Shown piece by piece: positions 49,675-58,789 of a stretch of 64,000 bases of DNA (positions are counted from its first letter, which is position 1; each line of letters begins with the position of its first letter). Under the pieces are notes generated by a model. The model worked only from the letters and a program-made list of their open reading frames with translations. It made no database searches and was not told the DNA's origin. The position numbers and the translations under genes are program-made. This DNA comes from Streptomyces venezuelae. Lineage in GTDB: Bacteria > Actinomycetota > Actinomycetes > Streptomycetales > Streptomycetaceae. The DNA lies in assembly GCF_008642375.1 (NCBI RefSeq), contig NZ_CP029194.1, positions 558,001 through 622,000 of the forward strand. Direction: 5' to 3'.

Positions 49675-52290
49675 TCACCTGGCACGCTCGAGAGACGGTG
49701 CCGATGCCGGTGCAGTCATCAGCAGTCCCGCGAGGAGGCTCGCGAGGAGCATGAGGCCGGCCGCGCACCACAGGGCGACGGAGTAGCCACCCAGCACCGC
49801 GGTGTCCGTCTGACTCACGACGTCGCCGAGGGACTCGGGAAGTCCCTGGCCACGGAGCAGGACACCGTTCCGCACCGCTTCGGCCAGGGGCTCCGGAAGG
49901 CCCGTCACCCCTTCGAGCCGGCTCGAGATCGCCCAGGCGAGGACGCCGCCCATCAGCGGCGAGGCGATCCAGCCGCCGAGGTGGTGGGCGGCGAGGAAGG
50001 TCGCCGCGGCCCCGCCCGCGTGCTCGCGGGCCGTCCCGCCCGACCCCGCCGCGAGGAGCGGCCCGTACGCCAGGCCGAGACCGAGACCGACGAGGAGAAG
50101 TCCGGGCAGGATGTCACCGGCGTACGAGCTGTCGGCGTCGAGGCGGGTCAGGAGCGCGAGGCCGGCCGACGCGATCAGCAGACCGGCGACGACGAGGTGG
50201 CGGGGCGCCGTCCGGTGCTGGAGGCGCGCGGAGATCTGGGTGGAGCCGAGCAGGACCGCGCCCGCCAGGGACAGCAGGGCGACACCGATCTCGGTCTCGT
50301 GGGAGCCGAGGGCGCCCGCCATGTACCGGTAGAGGATCAGGAACAGCATCAGCGTGCTCGCACCCGCCAGGACGAGGACGAGGAGCGCGCCGGCGCCCTG
50401 CCGGCCCGTGACGACGTGCACCGGGACGAGCGGGGCGCCCGTCCGGCTCTGCCACCCCAGGAAGGAGACGAGCAGGGCGACTCCGCCCGCGATGAGGCCC
50501 AGGGCCAGCGGGTCCGCCCAGCCGTCCCCACCGCCGCCTTGGAAACCCTGCGTGACCCTGTCGAGGCCGTAGAACAGGGCGGCGAGCGCGCCGGTGCCGA
50601 GCAGCACGCCCGGTACGTCGAGGCGTGCGGGGGTACCGGCCGGACGGTCGTGCTTCAGGCCGCTCGCGACAAGGGCCACGAGGCCGGCGAGCGCGGAGAG
50701 GACGTACAGGGCCCCACGCCAGCCCATGGCGTCCAGCAGCAGGGGGCCCGCGAACATCCCGATCGCCAGTCCGCCGGCGACGGTCACGGCGTAGAGCCCG
50801 AAGGCCCTGCCGCGTTCCTTCGGATCGGTGAACCCGCCGATCACCAACGCCAGGGCGGAGGCCGAGACCAGCGCGGCGCACACGCCCTGCACGGCCTGGG
50901 CCGCGACGAGCGTGCCGGCGGCCCCCGCCAGGGCGCCGAGCGGGGTGGCGGCGGCGTATCCGGCGAGCCCGATCAGCAACATCCTTTTACGGCCGAGGAG
51001 ATCGGCGAGGTGCCCGCCGAGCAGCAGGACTCCGGCGAGGGCCAGTCCATGGGCGAGGAAGAGCCAGGTGAGGCTGTCGGCGGGGAGGCCCAGGTCGCCC
51101 TGGATCGACGGGACGGCCGCGCTCGTGACCGCGCCGCCGGTCGCCACCAGGAGCTGGGCCGACACGGCCGCCACCAGGCCCCACCACCGCCTCGGGGACG
51201 GTCCCGGCACGTCGGGAGGGTAGGCGGGAGGCGACCAGGCCCCCGGTACGGGCTCGCGGGCAGGCCCGAAGCCGGGCGGAACCGGCCGACCGTCCACCGG
51301 GGTCGTGGGCGTGTAGGCGAGGGGCGCGGCCGGCGGGGTCTGGCCCTGCGCCTGCGCCGGGATGCGCGGATCCTGCGGCGCGCTCCGCCGGTCCGGCGCG
51401 AAGTCGAGCAACTGCGCAGCGTGGCGGCCCAGTTGCGCGAGCACGGAGCCGGGCAGCCACTCGTCGGCCCCGTCCGGCTCCGTACGGGCGGCCACGTCGA
51501 GGGGCGTCGGCCGACGCGCCGGATCCTTGTCGAGACACTCGCGCACGAGGCCGACGAGCGACTCCGGTACGCCGGTCAGGTCGGGTTCCTCCTCCGCGAC
51601 GCGGAACAGGTGCGCGTTCAGCCCGGTGTCCGTGGCGCCGAAGAGAAGCCGCCCGGTGGAGGCGTAGACGAGGACGGCTCCGAGGCAGAACACGTCGCTG
51701 GCCGGGGTGAGTTCGAGGCCTCGCACCTGCTCGGGCGACATGAAGCCGGGCGAGCCGATGAGCATGCCGGTGCGGGTGTGCAGGCTGTCCCCGGCGAGGC
51801 TGTCCATGGCCCGGGCGATACCGAAGTCGATGACACGCGGCCCGTCGACCGTCACGAGGACGTTGGACGGCTTCAGGTCCCGGTGGATCAGGCCCGCCGC
51901 GTGCACGGACCGCAGGGCGACCGCGAGCCGGTGGGCGAGGACACGGACCGAGCGCTCGGGCAGCGGCCCGAAGTCCCGGGCGACCACGGTGGTCAGGTCG
52001 GGTCCGGGGATGTACTGGGTGGCCACCCACGGCACGGCCGCCTCGGTGTCGGCGTCGAGGACGGCCGCGGTCCACTCCCCTCCCACCCGCCGTGCCGCCT
52101 CCACCTCGCGAGCGAAGCGCCGCCGGAACTCGGGGTGTTGGGCGTGCTCGGCCTGCACGACCTTCACGGCGACCGTCCGACCGCCCTCCGACCGCCCGAG
52201 GTACACCAGCCCCATGCCACCCGCCCCCAGGCGGCCGATGAGTCGGTACGGGCCGATGCGCGTCGGATCTTCGGTGATCAACTGTTCCAC
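49675..52290 (-). CDS. Serine/threonine protein kinase fused to an MFS transporter
   Basis: An 871-residue fusion. Residues about 14-270: Hanks-type kinase with LGAGGMGLVYLG (G-loop), VAVKVVQ (Lys), HRDLKPSNVL (catalytic loop), DFGIARAMD and the MSPEQVRG P+1 loop. Residues about 300-385: Pro-rich linker. Residues about 390-865: a 14-segment MFS efflux pump of DHA2 type (PSIQGDLGLPADSLTWLFLA, LGGHLADLLGRKRMLLIG). There is no extracellular sensor. The kinase may phosphorylate its own transporter and link transport to signalling (inference). ATG 52290. Confidence 0.92.
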   Translation of the reverse strand: MEQLITEDPTRIGPYRLIGRLGAGGMGLVYLGRSEGGRTVAVKVVQAEHAQHPEFRRRFAREVEAARRVGGEWTAAVLDADTEAAVPWVATQYIPGPDLTTVVARDFGPLPERSVRVLAHRLAVALRSVHAAGLIHRDLKPSNVLVTVDGPRVIDFGIARAMDSLAGDSLHTRTGMLIGSPGFMSPEQVRGLELTPASDVFCLGAVLVYASTGRLLFGATDTGLNAHLFRVAEEEPDLTGVPESLVGLVRECLDKDPARRPTPLDVAARTEPDGADEWLPGSVLAQLGRHAAQLLDFAPDRRSAPQDPRIPAQAQGQTPPAAPLAYTPTTPVDGRPVPPGFGPAREPVPGAWSPPAYPPDVPGPSPRRWWGLVAAVSAQLLVATGGAVTSAAVPSIQGDLGLPADSLTWLFLAHGLALAGVLLLGGHLADLLGRKRMLLIGLAGYAAATPLGALAGAAGTLVAAQAVQGVCAALVSASALALVIGGFTDPKERGRAFGLYAVTVAGGLAIGMFAGPLLLDAMGWRGALYVLSALAGLVALVASGLKHDRPAGTPARLDVPGVLLGTGALAALFYGLDRVTQGFQGGGGDGWADPLALGLIAGGVALLVSFLGWQSRTGAPLVPVHVVTGRQGAGALLVLVLAGASTLMLFLILYRYMAGALGSHETEIGVALLSLAGAVLLGSTQISARLQHRTAPRHLVVAGLLIASAGLALLTRLDADSSYAGDILPGLLLVGLGLGLAYGPLLAAGSGGTAREHAGGAAATFLAAHHLGGWIASPLMGGVLAWAISSRLEGVTGLPEPLAEAVRNGVLLRGQGLPESLGDVVSQTDTAVLGGYSVALWCAAGLMLLASLLAGLLMTAPASAPSLERAR

Positions 52291-52398
52291 GCCGGTAACT
52301 TAGTTGAGGCGACCCGTCCCCGGCACGGGATCGTCACGAATGACCCCAGGAGACACTGGTCACCGCCCCCGAGGCAGCCGCGGGGCGCCCGCCCTCCG

Positions 52399-52452
52399 CA
52401 CACCTGCACACCTGCACACCTGCACACCTGCACACCTGCACACCTGCACACC
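52399..52452. repeat. 8-bp tandem repeat, nearly seven copies
   Basis: Unit CACACCTG repeated head-to-tail for 54 bases with no variant seen. It lies between the divergent starts of the kinase-MFS gene (52290) and the small protein at 52552. Length change by slippage is likely. Confidence 0.95.
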
Positions 52453-52551
52453 GATGTATCGAACATTTCCTGTCTGTCGCGAATGAAGCCGTACTGATCG
52501 GGCACAGGTCCCGTCAGGGGACGGACACCCACGACAGGAGAGGTGTGGACC

Positions 52552-52875
52552 ATGCCCCGCGGATCGAATGCGAAGCGCGAGCGACAGTACGAGCACATCA
52601 AGGAGAGCGTCCTGGAGCGGGGCGAGAGCAGGGAGCGTGCCGAGGAGATCGCGGCGCGCACGGTCAACAAGGAGCGGGCCCGGGCGGGCGAGTCGAAGAC
52701 CGCGAGCCGGAGCTCCACCGATGACATCTCCTCCTCGCGCCGCGGCGGGCTGCGCTCCCACAGCGGCGCCGCAGGGCCGACGTACGACCAGCTCTACGCC
52801 GAGGCCCAGCGGCGCAACCTGCACGGCCGCTCCTCGATGAACAAGGCGGAACTCAAGCGCGCGCTGGGCCACTGA
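52552..52875 (+). CDS. Small basic protein with SAP/Rho-N-like C-terminus
   Basis: A 107-residue hydrophilic protein. N-terminal charged helices (RGSNAKRERQYEHIKESVLE, ERAEEIAARTVNKERA), then TYDQLYAEAQRRNLHGRSSM NKAELKRAL, which has the two-helix SAP/Rho N-terminal pattern (YxxLxxxAxxxxIxGRSxMxKxEL) and suggests nucleic-acid binding. Widespread in actinobacteria, sometimes labelled plasmid stabilisation. ATG 52552 has GGAGAGG 8 bases upstream. Confidence 0.72.
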   Translation: MPRGSNAKRERQYEHIKESVLERGESRERAEEIAARTVNKERARAGESKTASRSSTDDISSSRRGGLRSHSGAAGPTYDQLYAEAQRRNLHGRSSMNKAELKRALGH

Positions 52876-52930
52876 GGCATCCACGCCCTTCACCCGGCCT
52901 GCTTGCCGGTCGTCACCGCGCGCCCCTCCC

Positions 52931-53014
52931 TATGCTGGCGCCATGGAGAGCACCGAGCGCAGCCGTGCGGAGGGCGATGCGCGGGCCGCGCACCGGGCGG
53001 GAGGACGGCGATGA
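52931..53014 (+). promoter_or_regulatory. Possible leaderless promoter and 23-codon leader ORF
   Basis: TATGCT (52931-52936) is followed after 6 bases by ATG 52943, the layout of leaderless promoters. From there 23 codons (MESTERSRAEGD and on to HRAGGRR) run to a TGA that overlaps the amidohydrolase ATG (ATGA). If real, the short peptide would couple translation. The peptide matches no leader family I know. Confidence 0.4.
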
Positions 53015-53796
53015 GCGCGGTCCGTGGCCCGGCACGCCCCGTCTTCGACGCCCACCTCCACATCGTCGACCCGCGCTTCCCCCTGGTCGAGAACGACGGC
53101 TATCTGCCGCCCGCGTTCACCGCCGGGCAGTACCGCGAGCGCGTCTCAGGACTCGACGTCCGCGGCGGCGCGGTCGTCTCGGGCTCCTTCCAGGGCTTCG
53201 ACCAGACGTATCTCCGCGACGCGCTGGCCGTGCTGGGGCCCGCCTTCGTCGGTGTCACACAGGTCCCGGCGACCGTGACGGACGAGGAGCTCGCCGGCCT
53301 CGACGCGGCGGGCGTGCGCGCGGTCCGCTTCAACGTCCGCCGTGGCGGATCGGCCACGCTCGACCAGCTGGACCGCCTCGCCCGCCGCGTCCACGACGTC
53401 GCCGGCTGGCACACGGAGCTCTACATCGACGCCCGTGACCTGCCGGACCTGACCACCGTCCTGGCCGCGCTGCCCGCCGTGAGCATCGACCACCTCGGTC
53501 TGCACCGCGACGGACTCCCCCATCTGCTGGCCCTCGTCGAGCGCGGGGTCAAGGTCAAGGCCACGGGGTTCGGGCGGGTCGACCTCGACCCCGCCGAGGT
53601 CATGACGGCCGTCCTGGAGACCGATCCCACCGCCCTCATGGTCGGCACCGACCTGCCGTCCACCCGGGCGCGCCGCCCGTTCACCGCCGACGACCTCGCC
53701 CTCGTCGCCCGGACCGTCGGCGAGGAGCACCTCGACGCCGTGCTGTGGGACAACGCCGCCGCGTTCTACCGCCTCCCTGAGAAGGGCGGTAGCTGA
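53011..53796 (+). CDS. Amidohydrolase (TIM-barrel, ACMSD/lactonase-like)
   Basis: A 261-residue protein: metal-binding FDAHLHIVDPRFPL (HxH), VSGSFQGFDQTYL, VRFNVRRGG, VSIDHLGLH (His), VGTDLPSTRA (Asp). This is the amidohydrolase-2 family seen in dicarboxylic lactone hydrolases and decarboxylases. Length is slightly short but complete. ATG 53011 has GGGAGGACGG. Substrate unknown. Confidence 0.88.
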   Translation: MSAVRGPARPVFDAHLHIVDPRFPLVENDGYLPPAFTAGQYRERVSGLDVRGGAVVSGSFQGFDQTYLRDALAVLGPAFVGVTQVPATVTDEELAGLDAAGVRAVRFNVRRGGSATLDQLDRLARRVHDVAGWHTELYIDARDLPDLTTVLAALPAVSIDHLGLHRDGLPHLLALVERGVKVKATGFGRVDLDPAEVMTAVLETDPTALMVGTDLPSTRARRPFTADDLALVARTVGEEHLDAVLWDNAAAFYRLPEKGGS

Positions 53797-53852
53797 GGGA
53801 GGCGCCGCTGGGTCATGCGGTGCGTCGAGCTGCGGGAACCGTCGGACAGGTG

Positions 53853-54875
53853 CTAGTTCTCCCAGGCGGCGGCGCCGCGGAGGAGGTGGTGGTCGGCCAC
53901 GCCCGAGCAGGCCACGGCGTCGCCGCGGACCGTCGTGAACCAGTGGTAGCTCAGGAAGACGTAGTCGATCTTCGCGGTGTTCTTGGTGTGCTCGGAGCAG
54001 ACGGTGCTGGCGGTGGGCTCACCGCTGCGGCACCGGTCCCCGGACTGGGGGCAGTCCGTGCCCGTGAACCGGTCCTTGTCGTTCTCGTCGACCTCCTGGA
54101 GCACGCCCGTCGCGTCGGCGCCGTTGTCGTCCTTCCCGTGGTTGTAGAGGGGGTTCATGTCGGGGTGCTTGGGGAGCTGGTTGAAGTCCCCGGCGAGGAC
54201 CACCGGGTCCCCCGCGTTGGCGAAGTCACGGGTGATCCTGGCGACCTCGGCGGTCTGGGCCGTGGTGTTCAGCGCGTTGAAGTCGATGTGGGTGTTGCAG
54301 GCACGGACGGCGCGGGCGTCGATCGTGGCCTTGGCGCAGAGGAGAATGCGGTTCTCGGTGTCCTTGGGCGTCGGAAGGTCCTTCGTCGGCTCGGGGAGGA
54401 AGGTGACGCTCCTGGTGCTCAGGTCGATCGTGCCGGGGCCGCCCTTCGCGAAGACGGCCAGGCCGAAGCGCAGTTCGCCCGGCTCGTCCGTCGCCGGGGT
54501 GGGGTCCCATCGCTTGCAGCCGGAGGCGGACGGGAGAGCCGCACCCCAGGTGGTGTCGTACGTGACGCCGGAGCGGTTCGCCAGGTGGTCGCGGAGCATC
54601 AGCCACTGCCCGTAGCAGACCTCCTGGAGCATCACGAGGTCCGTGTCCCAGTAGTCGATGGCGTGGACGACGGCGTCCCGCCACTCCGCCTTCTCCGCGT
54701 CGGTGTCCCGGGTTTCGCAGGTGGACGAGGCGCCGCAGATGTTGTACGAGATGAATCGCAGACCGGGTGCGGTGTCCTTGTCGACGATGTCCGCCTGGGC
54801 GGGGGCGGTCGCCCCCGCGAGCACGAGTCCGACGGAGAAGACCGCGGCGAGCAGCGCTCTGAGTGTCGCGCGCAT
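53853..54875 (-). CDS. Secreted endonuclease/exonuclease/phosphatase-family protein (DNase I fold)
   Basis: A 340-residue exported protein: signal peptide LRALLAAVFSVGLVLAGATA with cleavage near AQA. EEP motifs follow: LRFISYNICG (Asn), VMLQEVCYG (Glu, metal), NTHIDFNAL (His), VLAGDFNQLPKHP (Asp/Asn), KIDYVFLSYHW and SGVADHHLL (Asp/His). Several cysteines suggest disulphides. It may be a secreted nuclease or phosphodiesterase. ATG 54875 is preferred to TTG 54878. Confidence 0.88.
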   Translation of the reverse strand: MRATLRALLAAVFSVGLVLAGATAPAQADIVDKDTAPGLRFISYNICGASSTCETRDTDAEKAEWRDAVVHAIDYWDTDLVMLQEVCYGQWLMLRDHLANRSGVTYDTTWGAALPSASGCKRWDPTPATDEPGELRFGLAVFAKGGPGTIDLSTRSVTFLPEPTKDLPTPKDTENRILLCAKATIDARAVRACNTHIDFNALNTTAQTAEVARITRDFANAGDPVVLAGDFNQLPKHPDMNPLYNHGKDDNGADATGVLQEVDENDKDRFTGTDCPQSGDRCRSGEPTASTVCSEHTKNTAKIDYVFLSYHWFTTVRGDAVACSGVADHHLLRGAAAWEN

Positions 54876-54971
54876 CAAGACGCCCTTTCATGATCGATTA
54901 TGGCGGCCCGCATCCTGCCACATCGTCTTCGGTCGGCGTCCGGAGGTCCGCGCATGCGCGCGGAGGCACGC

Positions 54972-56000
54972 CTAGCGCTCCGGCGTGCTGCCGCGTACGA
55001 CCGGCTCCGCCGGGAGCAGCAGGCCGCTCGTCGGGGTGGCGGCGGGGTCCTCGACGGCGGTGATCAGCCGGTCGACCAGGGCGTGCGCGATGGCGGACAG
55101 GGGCAGCCGCACGCTGGTGAGGGCGGGCTGCAGCACCTGGCAGAGCGGCAGGTCGTTGAAGCCGGTGACGGCGACGTCGGTGCCGACCGTGAGACCGGCG
55201 GCGCGCACGGCCTGGTAGGCGGTCAGGGCGAGCCAGTCGGTCGCGCAGACGAGGGCCGTCGGGCGGTCGGGGCCGACGAGCAGGCGCTGCACGGCGTGGG
55301 ACAGCGCGGCCGGGTCGTCGTCGGGAACACCGACCTCGAAGGCGCCGTCGGGCACGGCGGCCGCGGCCTGGAGCAGGCCGGCCCGGCGGTCGGCGAGCCA
55401 GGGCAGGGAGGCGGCGGAGTTGACGTAGCAGATCCGGCGGTGGCCCTGGTCGAGGAGGCCGCCGACGAGGGCGGCGGTGGCGGCGGCCGAATCGATGTCG
55501 ACCCAGTTCTGCGGCCGGCCGGGGGCGGTGCGGCCGAAGGCGGCGAACGGGAAGCCGGCCTCGGCGAGGACGTCGACGCGGGGGTCGTCGTGGATGACGT
55601 CGGAGAGGACGAAGCCGTCGACCTGGCGGGCCGCGATCAGCCCGTTGAAGGACTTGGCGACCGCGCCGGCGCCGTGCTCCGGGTCGCAGCGGAAGAGCAG
55701 GATGCGGTGGCCGACGGCGTCGGCGGCGCTCACGAGCGCCTGGAGGAAGCCGCCCATCAGGGGGTTGGGGTCGGCGGGGTTGTCGGCCGGTGCGGGATAG
55801 CCGATGACCTTGCGGGTGCCGGTGCGCAGGCTGCGGGCGGACTGGTCGGGCTGGTAGCCGAGTTCGTCGATGGCGGCGGTGACCCGGGCGAGGGTGGTGG
55901 CGCGGAGCCGGTGGGGGGCGTTCAGGGCGTTCGAGACGGTCTGGCGGGAGACGCCCGCCGTGCGCGCGACGTCCTCGATGGTCACCTGTCGAGCGGTCAT
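54972..56000 (-). CDS. LacI-family regulator of the sugar operon
   Basis: A 342-residue regulator. Helix-turn-helix VTIEDVARTAGVSRQTVSNALN with the hinge LGYQPDQSARSLR, then a periplasmic-binding-like domain. It is the last gene of the GH36 operon, 66 bases from the alpha-galactosidase stop. It should bind the palindrome at the start of the first gene and release it on binding a galactoside or related sugar. Confidence 0.92.
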   Translation of the reverse strand: MTARQVTIEDVARTAGVSRQTVSNALNAPHRLRATTLARVTAAIDELGYQPDQSARSLRTGTRKVIGYPAPADNPADPNPLMGGFLQALVSAADAVGHRILLFRCDPEHGAGAVAKSFNGLIAARQVDGFVLSDVIHDDPRVDVLAEAGFPFAAFGRTAPGRPQNWVDIDSAAATAALVGGLLDQGHRRICYVNSAASLPWLADRRAGLLQAAAAVPDGAFEVGVPDDDPAALSHAVQRLLVGPDRPTALVCATDWLALTAYQAVRAAGLTVGTDVAVTGFNDLPLCQVLQPALTSVRLPLSAIAHALVDRLITAVEDPAATPTSGLLLPAEPVVRGSTPER

Positions 56001-56066
56001 CGTTCCTCTGTGTGCGGTGGTCGGCGGGCTGCGGACGGCGAGCGGCCGCCCCCAGCCCGCCGATGG

Positions 56067-57977
56067 TCAGTGCTCGCGGGTCAGGGTGAGCAGGCCGCCG
56101 GTCGGCACGGTCACCGGGTTCACTCCGGCGACGAGGTCGAGCACGGTCTCGGACAGGATCTCACCACGGCAGTCCTGTACGCGGGCGAGGGCCCGTTCCG
56201 GCCGGACGGCCGTCAGGAGCACCACGGGGTCGCCGTCCGCGTTGGCGACGAGCAGGGTCCCCGGGCCGTCGGTGGCGTCCCGGTCCGGGAGGGCGACGGG
56301 GAGCGGCGCGTAGCGGGCGACGATCGTGGTGCGGTCGTCGGCGGCGCGGACCTGGGGGTAGCCGAGGTCCGGGCGGGAGGGTTCCAGGGTGCCGAGCTGG
56401 AGAACGTCGGCGTGGCGGCGGAAGACGTCGAGCCAGAAGCCCAGGGTGGCGAGCTGGTCGGGGGTCTGCCGGGCGAGGTCGACGGAGATCTGTGGCACCG
56501 AGAACAGGGCGTTGACGAGGTGGACGGCCACGGACTCGGGTGTCTCGGCGGAGTTCCACATGATCATGTCGGCGTGGACGGCGAGCGGTCCCGCGGTGAG
56601 CCGGCAGTCGACGATCCGCTGGCGGTTCTCGGCGGGGCTGAGCGGGCAGTCGACGGTGCGGACCATGGTGGCGTACGGCCAGAGGGCGGGGCTGACGTAC
56701 GGCTGGCGGTGCTCGACGATGACGTCGGGCCGGGTGCGGCGCAGGCGGGCGTCGAGGTCGGCGAGGAGCCGGCGTACGCCTTCGTGGACGGTGTCGTGGT
56801 CCGCGCCGGCCGGCGCGGGCGGCGGGTCGGCGCGGGCGAAGAGGTCGATGAAGTCGAGCTTCACGCCGTCCATGTCCCACTCCTCGACGGCGCGGGAGAC
56901 CTTCTCGATCAGGTAGCCGCGGACCTCGGGGTGGCGGGGGTCGAGCACGGCCGCGTCCAGTTCCGGCATCTCGCGGAGGATCATGCCCTTGAAGCGGTCC
57001 CAGGCGTCGTTGTGCCGGCCGATGAACGGCAGTGCGTACCAGAGGAGGTAGGCGAGGCCGGCGCGGTGGACCGCGGCGACGTGGGCGGCGAGGTCGGGGA
57101 AGGCAGCCGTGTTGGGTTCCCAGTCGCCGCAGTGGCCGTAGCCGCGGGTCCGGTCGGCGGTCTGCCAGCCGTCGTCGACGATGATGCTCTCGCAGCCGAG
57201 TCCGGCGGCGAGGACGGCCTGGCGTTCGACGACGGCCGCGTCGACGTTCTGGTGGAGGCTGTACCAGGTGGAGTACGCGGGCATCCGCGCCGCGGCGGCC
57301 ACGCCGGGGTGGTCCACGCCCTCGGCCCACCAGTCGGTGACGGCCCGCAGGGTGGTGGCGAAGTGCCGCCCGCCGAGGTCGATCCTCAGGCGCGCCGGCG
57401 GCCCGCCGGGCGTGAGGTCCTGCTCCACGGTGAAGGCGAACTCCCCGCTCTCCTCCACCACCCCGGCGCCGACGCGTACGGGCGCGGCGGTCTCCCCGAC
57501 GGCGGCCGTGCACAGGGCCCGGTCGTGGGTGCCGACGAGGGAGGCGACGGGGGCGCCCAGGGCGAGCGAGACGGTCCGCGGTGCGATCCAGGACGGCGGC
57601 AGCCAGCGGGAGGCGCTGGTGTCGGGGGTCCAGTAGGCGGTGGCCCCCACACAGGGGACGCGCCACTCGACGCGGAGGGTGACGGCTTCCGTCGCCGTGA
57701 CCTCGACCAGGGCCACGCCGTCGTCGGCCAGGGTGACGGTGGGGTGCCAGGCGGCGCTGCCGAGCCCGGTGAGGTGGACGGTGAGCGGGTCTCCGGTGGA
57801 GTGGCGCAGACCGGTGGCGATCTGCCGGTGGACGACGGTGCCGGGCAGGTCCCCGGCCGCCGCGCCGGGGCGCCAGGCGGGGACGGGCGGCTGCGGAGCG
57901 GCGCCGCTCTCCGTGTCATCGGGTGCGCCGCCCTCCGGAGTGGCGTTCAGGGGTGCGGTGGTCGTCACGGTGGTCAC
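56067..57977 (-). CDS. GH36 alpha-galactosidase (raffinose-type)
   Basis: A 636-residue glycoside hydrolase. N-terminal beta-sandwich, then a TIM barrel: ESIIVDDGWQTADRTRGYGH and CGDWEPNTAAFPDLAAHVAA, nucleophile region MDGVKLDFIDLF (KxD), and AVHADMIMWNSAETPESVAV near the acid/base. It hydrolyses alpha-1,6-galactosides inside the cell (no signal peptide). GTG 57977 overlaps the stop of the permease (GTGA). This is the enzyme that tells what the transporter may import. Confidence 0.9.
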   Translation of the reverse strand: MTTVTTTAPLNATPEGGAPDDTESGAAPQPPVPAWRPGAAAGDLPGTVVHRQIATGLRHSTGDPLTVHLTGLGSAAWHPTVTLADDGVALVEVTATEAVTLRVEWRVPCVGATAYWTPDTSASRWLPPSWIAPRTVSLALGAPVASLVGTHDRALCTAAVGETAAPVRVGAGVVEESGEFAFTVEQDLTPGGPPARLRIDLGGRHFATTLRAVTDWWAEGVDHPGVAAAARMPAYSTWYSLHQNVDAAVVERQAVLAAGLGCESIIVDDGWQTADRTRGYGHCGDWEPNTAAFPDLAAHVAAVHRAGLAYLLWYALPFIGRHNDAWDRFKGMILREMPELDAAVLDPRHPEVRGYLIEKVSRAVEEWDMDGVKLDFIDLFARADPPPAPAGADHDTVHEGVRRLLADLDARLRRTRPDVIVEHRQPYVSPALWPYATMVRTVDCPLSPAENRQRIVDCRLTAGPLAVHADMIMWNSAETPESVAVHLVNALFSVPQISVDLARQTPDQLATLGFWLDVFRRHADVLQLGTLEPSRPDLGYPQVRAADDRTTIVARYAPLPVALPDRDATDGPGTLLVANADGDPVVLLTAVRPERALARVQDCRGEILSETVLDLVAGVNPVTVPTGGLLTLTREH

Positions 57978-58789
57978 TCCTTGGTGGCCCCGGCCAGCAG
58001 GCCGGAGATGAACTGGCGTTGCAGGACGAGGAAGAGGGCCATCACGGGGACGGCGGCGATGGCGCCGGCCAGCAGGACCTGCGCGTAGTTGGTGGTCGCC
58101 AGACCCTGCAGGGTGGCGGTGGCGACGGGCAGTGTGTACATCTCGGGGCTGCGCAGCGCGATCAGCGGCCAGACGAACTGGTTCCAGCCGCCGAGGAAGA
58201 CGAAGAGCGCGAGCGCCGCGATGATCGGCCGGTTGACCGGGATGACGATCCGCCACAGGACCCGGAGTTCGCCGGCGCCGTCGACGCGGGCGGCGTCGAG
58301 GAGTTCGTCGGGCATGGAGCGCAGGGCCTGCCGCATCAGGAAGATGCCGAACGGGGTGACCAGACCGGGCAGGATGACGGACTCGTACGAGTCGATCAGC
58401 CCCAGGTCCATCATCATCTGGAAGATCGGGATCAGCATCACCGTGTCGGGGATGACGAGGGTGCTGAGCAGCAGGACGAAGAAGAGGTTGCGGCCGCGGA
58501 AGTCGAACTTGGCGAAGGCGTAGCCGGCGAGGACGGAGACGACGACCGCCCCGACGGTCTGGAGGCCCGCCACGAGGAGGGTGTTGAGGAGGACGCGGGT
58601 GAGGCCGATGGACTCCTGCAGGCCCTGGAGGTTCTCCATGAGGTGGCCGCCGGGGAGCAGTTTCGGCGGCCAGGAGAAGACGTCCCTGTTGTCCTGGGTC
58701 GCGGCCATGGCGAGCCAGTAGAAGGGACCGACGCAGAGCCCGAAGGCGCCCGCGAGGAGCACGGTGAGGAGGGTGCCGCGGAGCTTCAT
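57974..58789 (-). CDS. Carbohydrate ABC transporter permease (MalG type)
   Basis: A 271-residue, six-segment permease. EAA loop: DELLDAARVDGAGELRVLWR and IVIPVNRPIIAAL. FNTLLVA-type early segment and WNQFVWPLIALRS, both as in MalG. ATG 58789 overlaps the MalF stop. Confidence 0.94.
   Translation of the reverse strand: MKLRGTLLTVLLAGAFGLCVGPFYWLAMAATQDNRDVFSWPPKLLPGGHLMENLQGLQESIGLTRVLLNTLLVAGLQTVGAVVVSVLAGYAFAKFDFRGRNLFFVLLLSTLVIPDTVMLIPIFQMMMDLGLIDSYESVILPGLVTPFGIFLMRQALRSMPDELLDAARVDGAGELRVLWRIVIPVNRPIIAALALFVFLGGWNQFVWPLIALRSPEMYTLPVATATLQGLATTNYAQVLLAGAIAAVPVMALFLVLQRQFISGLLAGATKE

Noticed and set aside
52399..52452. CRISPR-like repeat
   Set aside because: Units are 8 bases, contiguous and without spacers.
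54900..58088. A 1062-residue plus-strand ORF
   Set aside because: Shadow of the LacI and GH36 genes; repetitive Gly/Val/Asp composition only.
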